DNA of 47,305 nucleotides from Candidatus Edwardsiibacteriota bacterium. GTDB taxonomy: Bacteria > Edwardsbacteria > AC1 > EtOH8. Positions 1 to 6,953 of the stretch are shown piece after piece. Positions within the stretch are counted from its first letter, which is position 1. Each line of letters starts with the position of its first letter. A program made the position numbers and the translations under genes. Below the pieces are notes generated by a model that worked only from the letters and a program-made list of their open reading frames with translations, had not been told where the DNA came from and did no database searches. The stretch is from assembly GCA_020053305.1 (NCBI GenBank), contig JAGVNJ010000063.1:1-47305 (forward strand), in the 5' to 3' direction.

Positions 1-200
1 AACTTCTGTACTGTGTTTGCGTGCATCTATTTGTTTCATGCACCAATTATATCACAAACCAGATCATTTTGATATATTTATTTGCCGGGTTAATAATTAA
101 CTGATCTGGTTAACTGCAGAGGTGCTAGGGTAATTGGAGGAGATAAAATTAGTTGGCGAACGAAGCAATCCCTTATATTTATCGAAGCTAATAAGTTACA
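1..200. other. non-coding stretch at the left edge, nothing recognised
   Basis: I see no convincing gene, RNA or repeat here. It is AT-rich and lies downstream of the minus-strand tRNA-Gly. The window edge cuts off whatever lies to the left. Confidence 0.4.
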
Positions 201-216
201 AAACTGGAGCGAGCGA
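201..216. repeat. degenerate copy of the tRNA-Gly 3' end
   Basis: The 16 bases match the start of the repeat that covers the 3' end of tRNA-Gly (458-480) with one change (gagcga for gggcga). It is the most distant of three copies. Confidence 0.55.
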
Positions 217-230
217 CCCCGATCTGCAAT

Positions 231-258
231 AAAAAACGCCCCGGATGTTATCGGGGCG
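231..258 (-). terminator. rho-independent terminator
   Basis: On the minus strand a 7-bp GC stem (CGCCCCG / CGGGGCG, positions 237-243 and 252-258) is followed by six T. It lies just beyond the partial tRNA 3'-end copy at 271-293, as if a tRNA unit with its own terminator had once been there. Confidence 0.65.
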
Positions 259-270
259 CGGAGGTCCTCA

Positions 271-293
271 AAACTGGAGCGGGCGATGGGATT
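271..293. repeat. exact 23-bp copy of the tRNA-Gly 3' end and flank
   Basis: Positions 271-293 are identical to 458-480. The copied segment contains the encoded CCA, the acceptor 3' strand and part of the T arm of tRNA-Gly. The rest of a tRNA is not intact downstream: 294-422 contains only scrambled tRNA-like words such as gaacccacga and gcactctacc. Confidence 0.75.
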
Positions 294-422
294 TTCCGCC
301 TGTAGAAATATATTTGCTTGGGCGGCGGCGGATGCGCCGTCGCTTTGCAGTAAAGTATTACTGCTGGCGCAGAACCCACGAAATGATCCGATGAACTGAG
401 TCGCACTCTACCTGGTGCAAAT

Positions 423-447
423 AAAAAAGCCCTGTTTCCACAAGGCT
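423..447 (-). terminator. rho-independent terminator of tRNA-Gly
   Basis: Read on the minus strand, an 8-bp stem (AGCCTTGT / ACAGGGCT, one G-U pair) with a GGAA loop is followed by six T. It begins about 15 bases after the tRNA 3' end. Confidence 0.8.
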
Positions 448-461
448 GATTTATCATAAAC

Positions 462-537
462 TGGAGCGGGCGATGGGATTCGAACCCACGACGTCTACCT
501 TGGCAAGGTAGCACTCTAGCCACTGAGTTACGCCCGC
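462..537 (-). tRNA. tRNA-Gly (anticodon GCC)
   Basis: The minus strand folds as a full 76-nt tRNA. The 7-bp acceptor stem is GCGGGCG/CGCCCGC, the T loop is of the TTCGAAT type, and the anticodon stem-loop is CTACC-TTGCCAA-GGTAG with anticodon GCC. The discriminator is T and the terminal CCA is encoded in the gene. A terminator follows at 423-447. Confidence 0.95.
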
Positions 538-679
538 AATCAGTGGTAATTATATATAAATATCCAGCGGGTGTCAAGGGTTTTGTTATATACCGCAAAT
601 CACGAAACAGGTTTAGCCATAAACTTTATGGGTTTATTTCCCTTGAAAATATTTCCCGATTCTGATACAATAAAAGGAC

Positions 680-709
680 TTGATACTTGGCCAATCAAAA
701 TCTTAAATA
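680..709 (+). promoter_or_regulatory. putative sigma-70-type promoter of the oxidoreductase operon
   Basis: TTGATA (680-685), an 18-bp spacer and TAAATA (704-709) precede a strong Shine-Dalgarno (aggaggt, about 719-725) and the ATG at 731. The predicted start of transcription is about 716. Confidence 0.5.
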
Positions 710-730
710 TATAAATTCAGGAGGTCCACT

Positions 731-934
731 ATGCCAGAAATCAGGGTCGATGAGACCCGCTGCAAAGGATGTGAGCTGTGCACCAAGGCCTGCCCCAAAA
801 GCTGCATAGAGATGTCCGATACCTTCAGCGTCACCGGCTATTATCCGGCCAAACTGGCCAAAACGGATTGCTGCATAGGCTGCGGCCTGTGCGCCCAGAT
901 ATGCCCCGATCTGGCCATCGCGGTGTGGAAGTAA
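731..934 (+). CDS. korD: 2-oxoacid:ferredoxin oxidoreductase, delta (ferredoxin) subunit
   Basis: This 67-residue protein is a bacterial-type ferredoxin carrying two [4Fe-4S] motifs: CxxCxxxCP near residues 14-25 (CKGCELCTKACP) and a second near 48-58 (CCIGCGLCAQICP). In VOR/KOR enzymes the delta subunit passes electrons from the thiamine diphosphate site to external ferredoxin. The start follows a strong Shine-Dalgarno. It is first of four co-directional genes (delta, alpha, beta, gamma). The cytoplasmic role is inferred from family and context. The substrate (branched-chain 2-oxoacid, 2-oxoglutarate or other) cannot be read from the sequence. Confidence 0.9.
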   Translation: MPEIRVDETRCKGCELCTKACPKSCIEMSDTFSVTGYYPAKLAKTDCCIGCGLCAQICPDLAIAVWK

Positions 935-994
935 AGCCTTGCCGGTCTTTATCCACGCCTTTTTTATTTAAGTTAAACTTTTAGGAGAAAATAA

Positions 995-2215
995 ATGGGT
1001 GAAAAGATCTTAATGAAGGGGAATGAAGCTCTGGCCGAGGGCGCGGTTCTGGCCGGATGCCGTTTCTTTTCCGGGTATCCCATCACTCCGCAGAACGAGG
1101 TGCCGGAGTATATGTCCTGGCGCCTTCCCGAAGCGGGAGGGACCTTTATCCAGGCCGAATCCGAGGTGTCGGCCATCAATATGCTGTACGGGGCGGCGGC
1201 CACCGGAATCCGCACCATGACCTCCTCCTCCAGCCCGGGGATCAGCCTCAAGCAGGAGGGTATCTCCTACTGCGCCGGTGCCGATCTGCCGATATTTTTC
1301 GCCAACGTGGTCCGGGGCGGCCCGGGATTGGGCAACATTGCCGCCTCGCAGGGAGACTACAATCAGTCGGTCAAGGGCGGCGGCCACGGCGATTACCATA
1401 CCATCGTGCTGGCCCCCAACTCGGTGGACGAGATGGGCAACTTTCCCAAGAAATGCTACGAACTGGCCGAGAAGTACCGGATGCCTGCCATGATCCTGGC
1501 CGACGGCATCCTGGGGCAGATGATGGAGCCGGTGGAGTTCAAGTTTCAGCCGGTGGATCCGGCAAATTTAAAGAAGCCCGATTGGTCCCTGGGCAACGCC
1601 GCCGGCAGAAAGAAGAGGATCGTCCGTTCCTACGATCTCCGGGAGGGGGAATTGGAGAAGATGAACTGGGCCCGGGCCAAGAAGTTCCAGGAGATAGAGG
1701 ACCGGGAGGTCCAGTTCGAGGAGAAAAATATCAACGATGCCCAGCTGGTGCTGGTGGCCTACGGCACCTCCTCCCGCATCGCCGCCGCCGCCATGAAAAT
1801 GGCCCGTGACAAGGGGATCAAGGTCGGGCTGTTCCGGCCCATCACCCTGTGGCCCTTCCCCAAAAAACAGCTGGCCAAATTGGCCCAAAGGGTCAAGAAT
1901 TTCCTGGTGGTGGAGATGAGCCAGGGCCAGTTCGTGGATGACGTCCGCCTGGCCATTGGCGGCACCGCCCAGGTCGACCTTTATGCCCGGCCGGCCGGGA
2001 TCCCCTCGGGCGAGGAGGTCTTTGCCGTGGTGGAGAAGCTTTACCAGAGCATCAAGCCTGCGAAGGCGGTTAAAAAAGTTGAAAAGGTCAAACCGGCTAA
2101 AAAAGCCAAATCTCCCAAAAAGGCCAAACCAACAAGGAAGCTCAAGCCGGTCAAAAAGAAAACCGTAAAAATAAAGACTGCTAAAAAAGCGACCAGAAAA
2201 GGAGGGCGTAGATAA
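995..2215 (+). CDS. vorB: 2-oxoacid:ferredoxin oxidoreductase alpha subunit (VorB/KorA type) with Lys-rich C-terminal tail
   Basis: The 406-residue protein begins with the pyrimidine-binding half of the enzyme (GNEALAEGA, then GYPITPQNEVPEYM near residues 27-40, then SSSSPGISL near 75). This closely resembles proteins named 3-methyl-2-oxobutanoate dehydrogenase subunit VorB. A transketolase C-terminal-like domain follows to about residue 350. It pairs with the beta subunit, whose ATG overlaps the last base of its stop. The last ~53 residues are extra: roughly 22 Lys and 4 Arg mixed with Ala, Pro, Val and Thr, like a histone H1 tail. Typical family members end before this. The tail is in frame and runs directly into the Shine-Dalgarno of the next gene, so it is not an assembly artefact of the frame. 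Confidence 0.9.
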   Translation: MGEKILMKGNEALAEGAVLAGCRFFSGYPITPQNEVPEYMSWRLPEAGGTFIQAESEVSAINMLYGAAATGIRTMTSSSSPGISLKQEGISYCAGADLPIFFANVVRGGPGLGNIAASQGDYNQSVKGGGHGDYHTIVLAPNSVDEMGNFPKKCYELAEKYRMPAMILADGILGQMMEPVEFKFQPVDPANLKKPDWSLGNAAGRKKRIVRSYDLREGELEKMNWARAKKFQEIEDREVQFEEKNINDAQLVLVAYGTSSRIAAAAMKMARDKGIKVGLFRPITLWPFPKKQLAKLAQRVKNFLVVEMSQGQFVDDVRLAIGGTAQVDLYARPAGIPSGEEVFAVVEKLYQSIKPAKAVKKVEKVKPAKKAKSPKKAKPTRKLKPVKKKTVKIKTAKKATRKGGRR

Positions 2216-2970
2216 TGGAACTTGTCAATAAAAAGCCATCCGGCCTGGTCGATGTCAAGATGCATTACTGCCCGGGCTGCGGCCACGGTATAGTGCACCG
2301 GCTGATAGCCGAAGTGATGGACGAGCTGGGGATCCGGGAGAGGACCGTGGGCATAGCCCCGGTGGGCTGCGCGGTGTTCGCCGACGATTACTTCAACTGT
2401 GATATGATCCAGGGGCCGCACGGCCGCGGGCCGGCCATCGCCACCGGCATCAAGCGCTCACAGCCGGATTGCATAGTGTTCTCCTACCAGGGCGACGGCG
2501 ACCTGGCCTCCATCGGGATGGCCGAAACTATCCATTCGGCGGCCCGCTCCGAGAACATCACCATCATCTTTATAAACAACGCCATCTACGGCATGACCGG
2601 CGGGCAGATGGCCCCCACTACTTTGCTGGGCCAGCCGGCCTCCACCTGCCCCACGGGGCGCGATGCCAAGGTCAACGGGTATCCCATCAAGGTCTGCGAA
2701 CTGCTAGCGCAACTGGAGGGCGCCAGGTATCTGGAGCGGACCTCGGTCAGCAGCGCCCAAGGGGTGATCAAGACCAAGAGGGCCGTCAAAAAGGCTTTTC
2801 AAAATCAGGTCGAAGGAAAAGGCTTCTCGTTGGTGGAGATACTGTCCATGTGCCCCACCAACTGGGGAATGAACTCCCTGCAGGGCGTAAAATTCGTGGA
2901 CGAGAAAATGATGCCGATATATCCGCTGGGCGTATTCCGCTCGACGGAGCAGGAAGGAGGGCAGAGATAA
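2215..2970 (+). CDS. korB: 2-oxoacid:ferredoxin oxidoreductase beta subunit (thiamine diphosphate-binding)
   Basis: The 251-residue protein shows the TPP-binding beta fold: CPGCGHG near residue 20-26, a GDGD motif with surrounding SYQGDGDLASIG near 90-100, and the family segment NNAIYGMTGGQMAPTT near 121-136. The conserved cysteines of CPGCGH fit the OFOR beta family. The start overlaps the alpha stop by one base (TAATG), and the gamma gene starts the same way at its 3' end, so the subunits are translationally coupled. Reaction: oxidative decarboxylation of a 2-oxoacid with CoA to acyl-CoA, CO2 and reduced ferredoxin, or the reverse. Confidence 0.92.
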   Translation: MELVNKKPSGLVDVKMHYCPGCGHGIVHRLIAEVMDELGIRERTVGIAPVGCAVFADDYFNCDMIQGPHGRGPAIATGIKRSQPDCIVFSYQGDGDLASIGMAETIHSAARSENITIIFINNAIYGMTGGQMAPTTLLGQPASTCPTGRDAKVNGYPIKVCELLAQLEGARYLERTSVSSAQGVIKTKRAVKKAFQNQVEGKGFSLVEILSMCPTNWGMNSLQGVKFVDEKMMPIYPLGVFRSTEQEGGQR

Positions 2971-3506
2971 TGTATCAAGGAATTAGAATCTCGGGTTTCG
3001 GCGGCCAGGGGGTGATCTCGGCCGGCATTCTGCTGGCCCAGGCCGGACTGCTGGAGAACAAGAACGTCTCCTGGTTTCCGGCCTACGGGGCCGAGATGCG
3101 CGGCGGCACCGCCAACTGCTCGGTGGTCATAGCCTCGGAGGAGGTGTCCAGCCCGGTGGTCTCCCGCCCCGACACCGTGATCGTGATGAACGAGCCGTCT
3201 TTGGCCAAGTTCGAGCCGCTGGTTAAGCCGGGCGGGCTGCTGATCATCAACAGCTCGCTGGTCAATTCAAAGCCCAAACGGACCGACATCAAGGTGGCCT
3301 ACGTGCCCTGCAACAAGATCGCCGAGGAGATCGGCACCACCAAGATCGCCAACATGGTGGCCCTGGGCGCTTATGCCGGGCTGACCGGAGCATTATCGGT
3401 CGATACCATTGCCAAGGCCCTGGGCAAGGTCTTCAAACGGGCCAAACCGGAGATGCTGGAACTAAATGTCAAGGCGCTAAAGAGGGGCGCGGAAATAAAG
3501 ATATAG
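2970..3506 (+). CDS. korC: 2-oxoacid:ferredoxin oxidoreductase gamma subunit
   Basis: I place the start at the ATG at 2970, which shares its A with the beta stop (TAATG), giving 178 residues. The same frame is open much further upstream, but that part only shadows the beta gene. The N-terminus (IRISGFGGQGVISAGILLAQA) is the hallmark of the pyruvate/2-oxoacid oxidoreductase catalytic gamma domain, and PAYGAEMRGGTANC near residue 38-52 is also conserved. It completes a four-subunit enzyme. A strong terminator follows at 3521-3548. Confidence 0.92.
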   Translation: MYQGIRISGFGGQGVISAGILLAQAGLLENKNVSWFPAYGAEMRGGTANCSVVIASEEVSSPVVSRPDTVIVMNEPSLAKFEPLVKPGGLLIINSSLVNSKPKRTDIKVAYVPCNKIAEEIGTTKIANMVALGAYAGLTGALSVDTIAKALGKVFKRAKPEMLELNVKALKRGAEIKI

Positions 3507-3520
3507 GTCAATGATATCAG

Positions 3521-3548
3521 GGGACGGGGCACAGCTCCGTCCCTTTTT
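3521..3548 (+). terminator. rho-independent terminator of the oxidoreductase operon
   Basis: A 10-bp stem (GGGACGGGGC / GCTCCGTCCC, one G-U pair) with an ACA loop is followed by five T. Confidence 0.85.
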
Positions 3549-3584
3549 AGTGGCAGCCCCGGCAAACAATGAACAGGAGCTTGC

Positions 3585-4304
3585 ATGGTCGAAAATAAAC
3601 TGCAGAGAAAGCAGATCATCAAGGCCGTGGTTGACGCCTTGGAGCCGTTGAGTTTTGTCCACACCCTGTGGCAGGGCGGGGCGGCGGCATTCAATAGGGT
3701 CGATCAGTGGAGCGATATCGATTTCATGGTCATTGCCGACCGGGATTCTATTCCGATGGTATTTGAAACTGCCGAGAAGGCTCTGGAAAAAACCACCGGC
3801 ATCGAAAAAATATTTGACGTGCCCCAGCCAACCCCCCACGGCTTTTTTCAGAAATTCTACCGGTTGAATAATACCAGTCCGTTCTTGTTGATCGATTTTG
3901 CCGTGGGGGACTTTGAGAAACCTGATAAGTTCCTGGAGCCGGAGATCCACGGCAACCCCATCGTGCATTTTGACCGGAAGAACATGATGCTGGCCCTGGA
4001 ACGGGCCAAGACCCGGTTCGATATTTTTCAATTGTTCTTCGACAAGGAATACAACCGGTGCAATTACCTGGATGCCTTCGATTTCTACTACAACTTCGCC
4101 ATCGGCGGGCTGCTGGCCGTTTTGCGGATGAAGCATTCACCGTATCATTACACCTTCCGGTCCAAATATGCCAATTATGACCTGCCTCCGGAAGTGGTGA
4201 AAAGATTGGAGGATCTCTATTTTGTGAAAGGCCCGAAGGATATGAGGGAGAAGTATCTCCAGGTGAGGGAGTGGTTTGGAACAGCGGTCAAGGAATTGGA
4301 ATGA
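3585..4304 (+). CDS. nucleotidyltransferase-fold protein
   Basis: The 239-residue protein has the polymerase-beta-type nucleotidyltransferase signature: a GG pair at residues 31-32 and the metal-binding WSDIDF motif with Asp44 and Asp46. A third acidic residue may be in the FLLIDFAV stretch near residue 105. The rest is helical and resembles aminoglycoside-adenylyltransferase-like or streptomycin-adenylyltransferase-like proteins. Likely activity is transfer of a nucleotide to a small molecule or protein; the substrate is unknown. It stands between two terminators and so is probably transcribed alone. Confidence 0.7.
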   Translation: MVENKLQRKQIIKAVVDALEPLSFVHTLWQGGAAAFNRVDQWSDIDFMVIADRDSIPMVFETAEKALEKTTGIEKIFDVPQPTPHGFFQKFYRLNNTSPFLLIDFAVGDFEKPDKFLEPEIHGNPIVHFDRKNMMLALERAKTRFDIFQLFFDKEYNRCNYLDAFDFYYNFAIGGLLAVLRMKHSPYHYTFRSKYANYDLPPEVVKRLEDLYFVKGPKDMREKYLQVREWFGTAVKELE

Positions 4305-4305
4305 C

Positions 4306-4335
4306 AAAAAGGGCGCTGAAATCAGCGCCCTTTTT
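4306..4335. terminator. bidirectional terminator between convergent genes
   Basis: The sequence gggcgctg-aaat-cagcgccc (4311-4330), flanked by A5 on the left and T5 on the right, is a perfect 8-bp stem. It can stop transcription from the nucleotidyltransferase gene and from the opposite-strand gene at 4351-4872. Confidence 0.85.
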
Positions 4336-4350
4336 CTGGTCAATCCGAAA

Positions 4351-4872
4351 TTACTTCCGGCCTTTGCCGGATTTTTTATTATCCTTGGCCGGCTTGTCTT
4401 TGTCGTCCTTCTTGTCCTGTTTTTCTTCCTTGATTTCTTTTTTAATTCCCTTCTGGTCCTGTTTCTTATCCCAGCGTTTCTCCTTCTCCCATTGCTTCCA
4501 ATTCTTCTTCATGTCCTGATGTTTGATGCCGGAATGGGCTGTGACCATTTTTCGCCACTCGGGGGAGAGCTTGAAAAACGGCGCCGGAACATACTTGTCC
4601 TTCCGGTATTTCCACGGACCGTTGTAATGGTGGGCCCGGTACCAGCGGTTGTTGTTAAACCTCCACCAGTAGCCGCCATGGAAAAAGAAATCGTGCTCGT
4701 AACCGTAGATGAAATAGATGTAGGTGCCGGGTATGACAGCCATCACCGGCTCGTCCTTGATCTGAACCAAAGGCAGGTTGATGTTGATCTTGACGTCGGT
4801 GTCGGCCATCAGGCGTGGTGTCCAAAGAGAGCTAAGCATCAATAAGGCAATAAGAGTCAATTTTGTTTTCAT
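4351..4872 (-). CDS. secreted protein with aromatic-rich core and Lys-rich C-terminus, function unknown
   Basis: This minus-strand gene encodes 173 residues. A signal peptide (MKTKLTLIALLML... ending LMA) covers about residues 1-23. A Tyr/Trp/His-rich stretch at about 55-90 (HGGYWWRFNNNRWYRA, then YNGPWKY) resembles small exported proteins common in deltaproteobacteria and usually named hypothetical. Residues ~110-173 are almost entirely charged, dominated by Lys with Asp and Glu, and are probably disordered. A Shine-Dalgarno (aaaggag) supports the start. It is the only protein gene on the minus strand in the window. I do not assign a function. Confidence 0.75.
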   Translation of the reverse strand: MKTKLTLIALLMLSSLWTPRLMADTDVKININLPLVQIKDEPVMAVIPGTYIYFIYGYEHDFFFHGGYWWRFNNNRWYRAHHYNGPWKYRKDKYVPAPFFKLSPEWRKMVTAHSGIKHQDMKKNWKQWEKEKRWDKKQDQKGIKKEIKEEKQDKKDDKDKPAKDNKKSGKGRK

Positions 4873-5006
4873 TTCCGTTCTCCTTTCTATTTACAATGAT
4901 AGCCAGCGAATATGCTTTTGTCAAGCTTTTGTTTAATAAACATTAGAGTGCCTGGCCGGGAATCAGGTTCCTGGGCTATCCTTAATAATTAGGCTAACTT
5001 TATTGT

Positions 5007-5035
5007 TTGACATGGCTTGCAAAATCTGTTAAATT
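5007..5035 (+). promoter_or_regulatory. sigma-70-type promoter of pgsA, predicted leaderless
   Basis: TTGACA (5007-5012), a 17-bp spacer and TAAATT (5030-5035) end only 6 bases before the ATG at 5042. Transcription would start at or next to the start codon, and there is no Shine-Dalgarno. Confidence 0.65.
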
Positions 5036-5041
5036 TACAAC

Positions 5042-5644
5042 ATGACGATGAATCTGCCCAATATTCTCACCCTGAGTAGGCTGGTTATCAGCCCGGTCTT
5101 CATGGCCCTGCTGTTGATGGATAATGTTTACTTGCGACTGGGGGCCTTGGGCCTTTTCATCCTGGCCTCGGTCACCGATCTGCTGGACGGGTATCTGGCC
5201 CGCAAGAACGGCCAGCAGACCGATTTCGGCAAGTTCATGGACCCGGTGGCCGATAAATTCCTGATCGCCTTGGCCCTGGTGTCATTCGTAGCCCTAAAAG
5301 CGGCCAGCACCTGGATGGTGATGATCATCATCGGCCGGGAATTTTTAATAATGGGCCTGCGGACCCTGGTGGCCTACCGCCGGGAGGTGATGGAATCCAG
5401 CTTTCTGGCCAAGATCAAGACCTTCAGCCAGATGGCCGCAGTATTCGGGATACTGCTGTACATATGCCTCAACGATTGCGTGGATGCGGGCCTTATTAGC
5501 ATCTCCTGGCAGTTCCTGGCCGATTTGAAATTCGCCTTCGATGCCCTGCTGTTCCTGGCCATGCTGCTGACCCTGCTTTCCGGGCTGGACTATGTGATCA
5601 AGAACCGCTGGCTGATCCTGGGACTTTTCAGGGACAACCTGTAA
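5042..5644 (+). CDS. pgsA: CDP-diacylglycerol--glycerol-3-phosphate 3-phosphatidyltransferase
   Basis: The 200-residue integral membrane protein makes phosphatidylglycerol phosphate from CDP-diacylglycerol and glycerol 3-phosphate. The CDP-alcohol phosphatidyltransferase motif DGxxAR...G...D...D is present as DLLDGYLARKNGQQTDFG followed by KFMDPVADK (residues ~46-72). The N-terminal NLPNILTLSRL is typical of PgsA. Several hydrophobic helices follow. The stop abuts the pgpA start, so the two steps of phosphatidylglycerol synthesis are coupled. No Shine-Dalgarno precedes it; the promoter suggests a leaderless mRNA. Confidence 0.93.
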   Translation: MTMNLPNILTLSRLVISPVFMALLLMDNVYLRLGALGLFILASVTDLLDGYLARKNGQQTDFGKFMDPVADKFLIALALVSFVALKAASTWMVMIIIGREFLIMGLRTLVAYRREVMESSFLAKIKTFSQMAAVFGILLYICLNDCVDAGLISISWQFLADLKFAFDALLFLAMLLTLLSGLDYVIKNRWLILGLFRDNL

Positions 5645-6142
5645 ATGAAGAATATAATCAATAAGATCGCCCTGATATTGGCCTCCGGCTTCGGCTCGGG
5701 ATATTCGCCGGTGGCCCCGGGCACCGCCGGAAGCCTGCTGGCCGTTATCATCTGGTGGCTGGCGCCGCAAGTCTGGTGGCTAAGGGCATCATTGCTGGTC
5801 ATTTCCTTGATTCTGGGGATATGGTCAGCGACTGAAGCGGAGAAAAAATGGGGGCATGATAACGGCCGGATCGTGATAGACGAGGTGGCCGGAATGTGGA
5901 TCACGCTGTTGTTTTTGCCCAAGGTGTTTCTGGTATATCTGATAGCTTTCCTGCTGTTCAGAGCCATGGATATAATAAAGCCGCTGGGAGCCAGGCAGAT
6001 TCAAAACCTCAAGGGCGGCTGGGGTGTGGTGGCCGATGATGTGCTGGCCGGAATCTATGCCAACATACTCGGGCAGATAACGGTGATGATATTTTGGAAG
6101 CAGAATCATGTCCCGCTGAATATTATTTTGAATTTATTTTAG
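5645..6142 (+). CDS. pgpA: phosphatidylglycerophosphatase A
   Basis: The 165-residue membrane protein begins directly after the pgsA stop. Family landmarks are GSGYSPVAPGTAGSL (residues ~18-32), IVIDEVAGMW (~77-86) with the likely catalytic/metal-binding Asp and Glu, and FRAMDIIKP (~106-114). It removes the phosphate from phosphatidylglycerol phosphate to give phosphatidylglycerol. Transcription is with pgsA. Confidence 0.92.
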   Translation: MKNIINKIALILASGFGSGYSPVAPGTAGSLLAVIIWWLAPQVWWLRASLLVISLILGIWSATEAEKKWGHDNGRIVIDEVAGMWITLLFLPKVFLVYLIAFLLFRAMDIIKPLGARQIQNLKGGWGVVADDVLAGIYANILGQITVMIFWKQNHVPLNIILNLF

Positions 6143-6146
6143 CGAG

Positions 6147-6953
6147 TTGAAGATAGTGCCTGAAATCGCTCTATACAGATTCAATGATAATGTGAAGGTA
6201 AATTATACGGGCAGAAGAGTGGTTTTGCCTTCCCAATATGCGGCCGATTGCGAAACCCATTGGCGTTCACTGATGAAAGCTGGTAGAAAACATTTTCGCG
6301 GTGATGTTTTTACGATCAGCGAAGAAGTCATTGGGTCAGATGGAATTGTGCTCTCGGCAGAATTGACAGATTATGCGCATTTTATTTATACAATCCATAG
6401 GAGATCGTTTGGGAGATACGGCTGCCGGATCATTTATGCATCGACATTGATAGTGACATCCGATGGGAAGTTTGTAATTGGGATCATGGGTAAGGATACT
6501 TTTGCGCCGGGAAAGTTGCAATTGGTCGGAGGAGGCGTCGATCAGGGTGACATTGCAGGTCATCAGATCGACCTGAATCGCTGCATCAAGAAAGAAATTG
6601 CAGAGGAGGTCGGCATAGATGTAGGAAATACGTCGGTGGTAAAAAGCTTTGAGCCTTATTTATTGAAAACGGGTGGGCCATCCAATTTCTATTCGGCTAT
6701 CTTTAAGCTTGACCTGACGGCCGACGAGAATGGTTTATCGCTGCTTTACGAACGCCATGTTCAGAATCTGATGCGGCAAGGGAAATCGCCCGAATTCAGC
6801 TCGTTGCTATTTGTTCCTGCGGATGCAGGATCGGTTGATGGGCTTGTAACATTCAATCAGAGAGAGAAAGATGAGAATTTGATCCCGGCATTAAAAGCCG
6901 CGATAGGATTATATCCGGTGAAAACATTAGCAGAGAATAACGGCAGACTATGA
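6147..6953 (+). CDS. Nudix hydrolase domain protein
   Basis: The frame opens with TTG at 6147, five bases after the pgpA stop; a GTG at 6156 is an alternative. About 268 residues. A Nudix-like box is seen at roughly residues 131-160: GGGVDQGD..., then KEIAEEVGID, matching REUXEEXGU with Lys for Arg and with a longer gap than usual after the first Gly. Nudix enzymes hydrolyse nucleoside diphosphates linked to another moiety; the substrate here is unknown. Its stop overlaps the cinA start. It is more AT-rich than its neighbours, which may mean later acquisition. Confidence 0.75.
   Translation: MKIVPEIALYRFNDNVKVNYTGRRVVLPSQYAADCETHWRSLMKAGRKHFRGDVFTISEEVIGSDGIVLSAELTDYAHFIYTIHRRSFGRYGCRIIYASTLIVTSDGKFVIGIMGKDTFAPGKLQLVGGGVDQGDIAGHQIDLNRCIKKEIAEEVGIDVGNTSVVKSFEPYLLKTGGPSNFYSAIFKLDLTADENGLSLLYERHVQNLMRQGKSPEFSSLLFVPADAGSVDGLVTFNQREKDENLIPALKAAIGLYPVKTLAENNGRL

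Noticed and set aside
248-598. 116-codon minus-strand open frame
   Set aside because: It runs through the tRNA-Gly gene and its terminator, so it is a chance frame.
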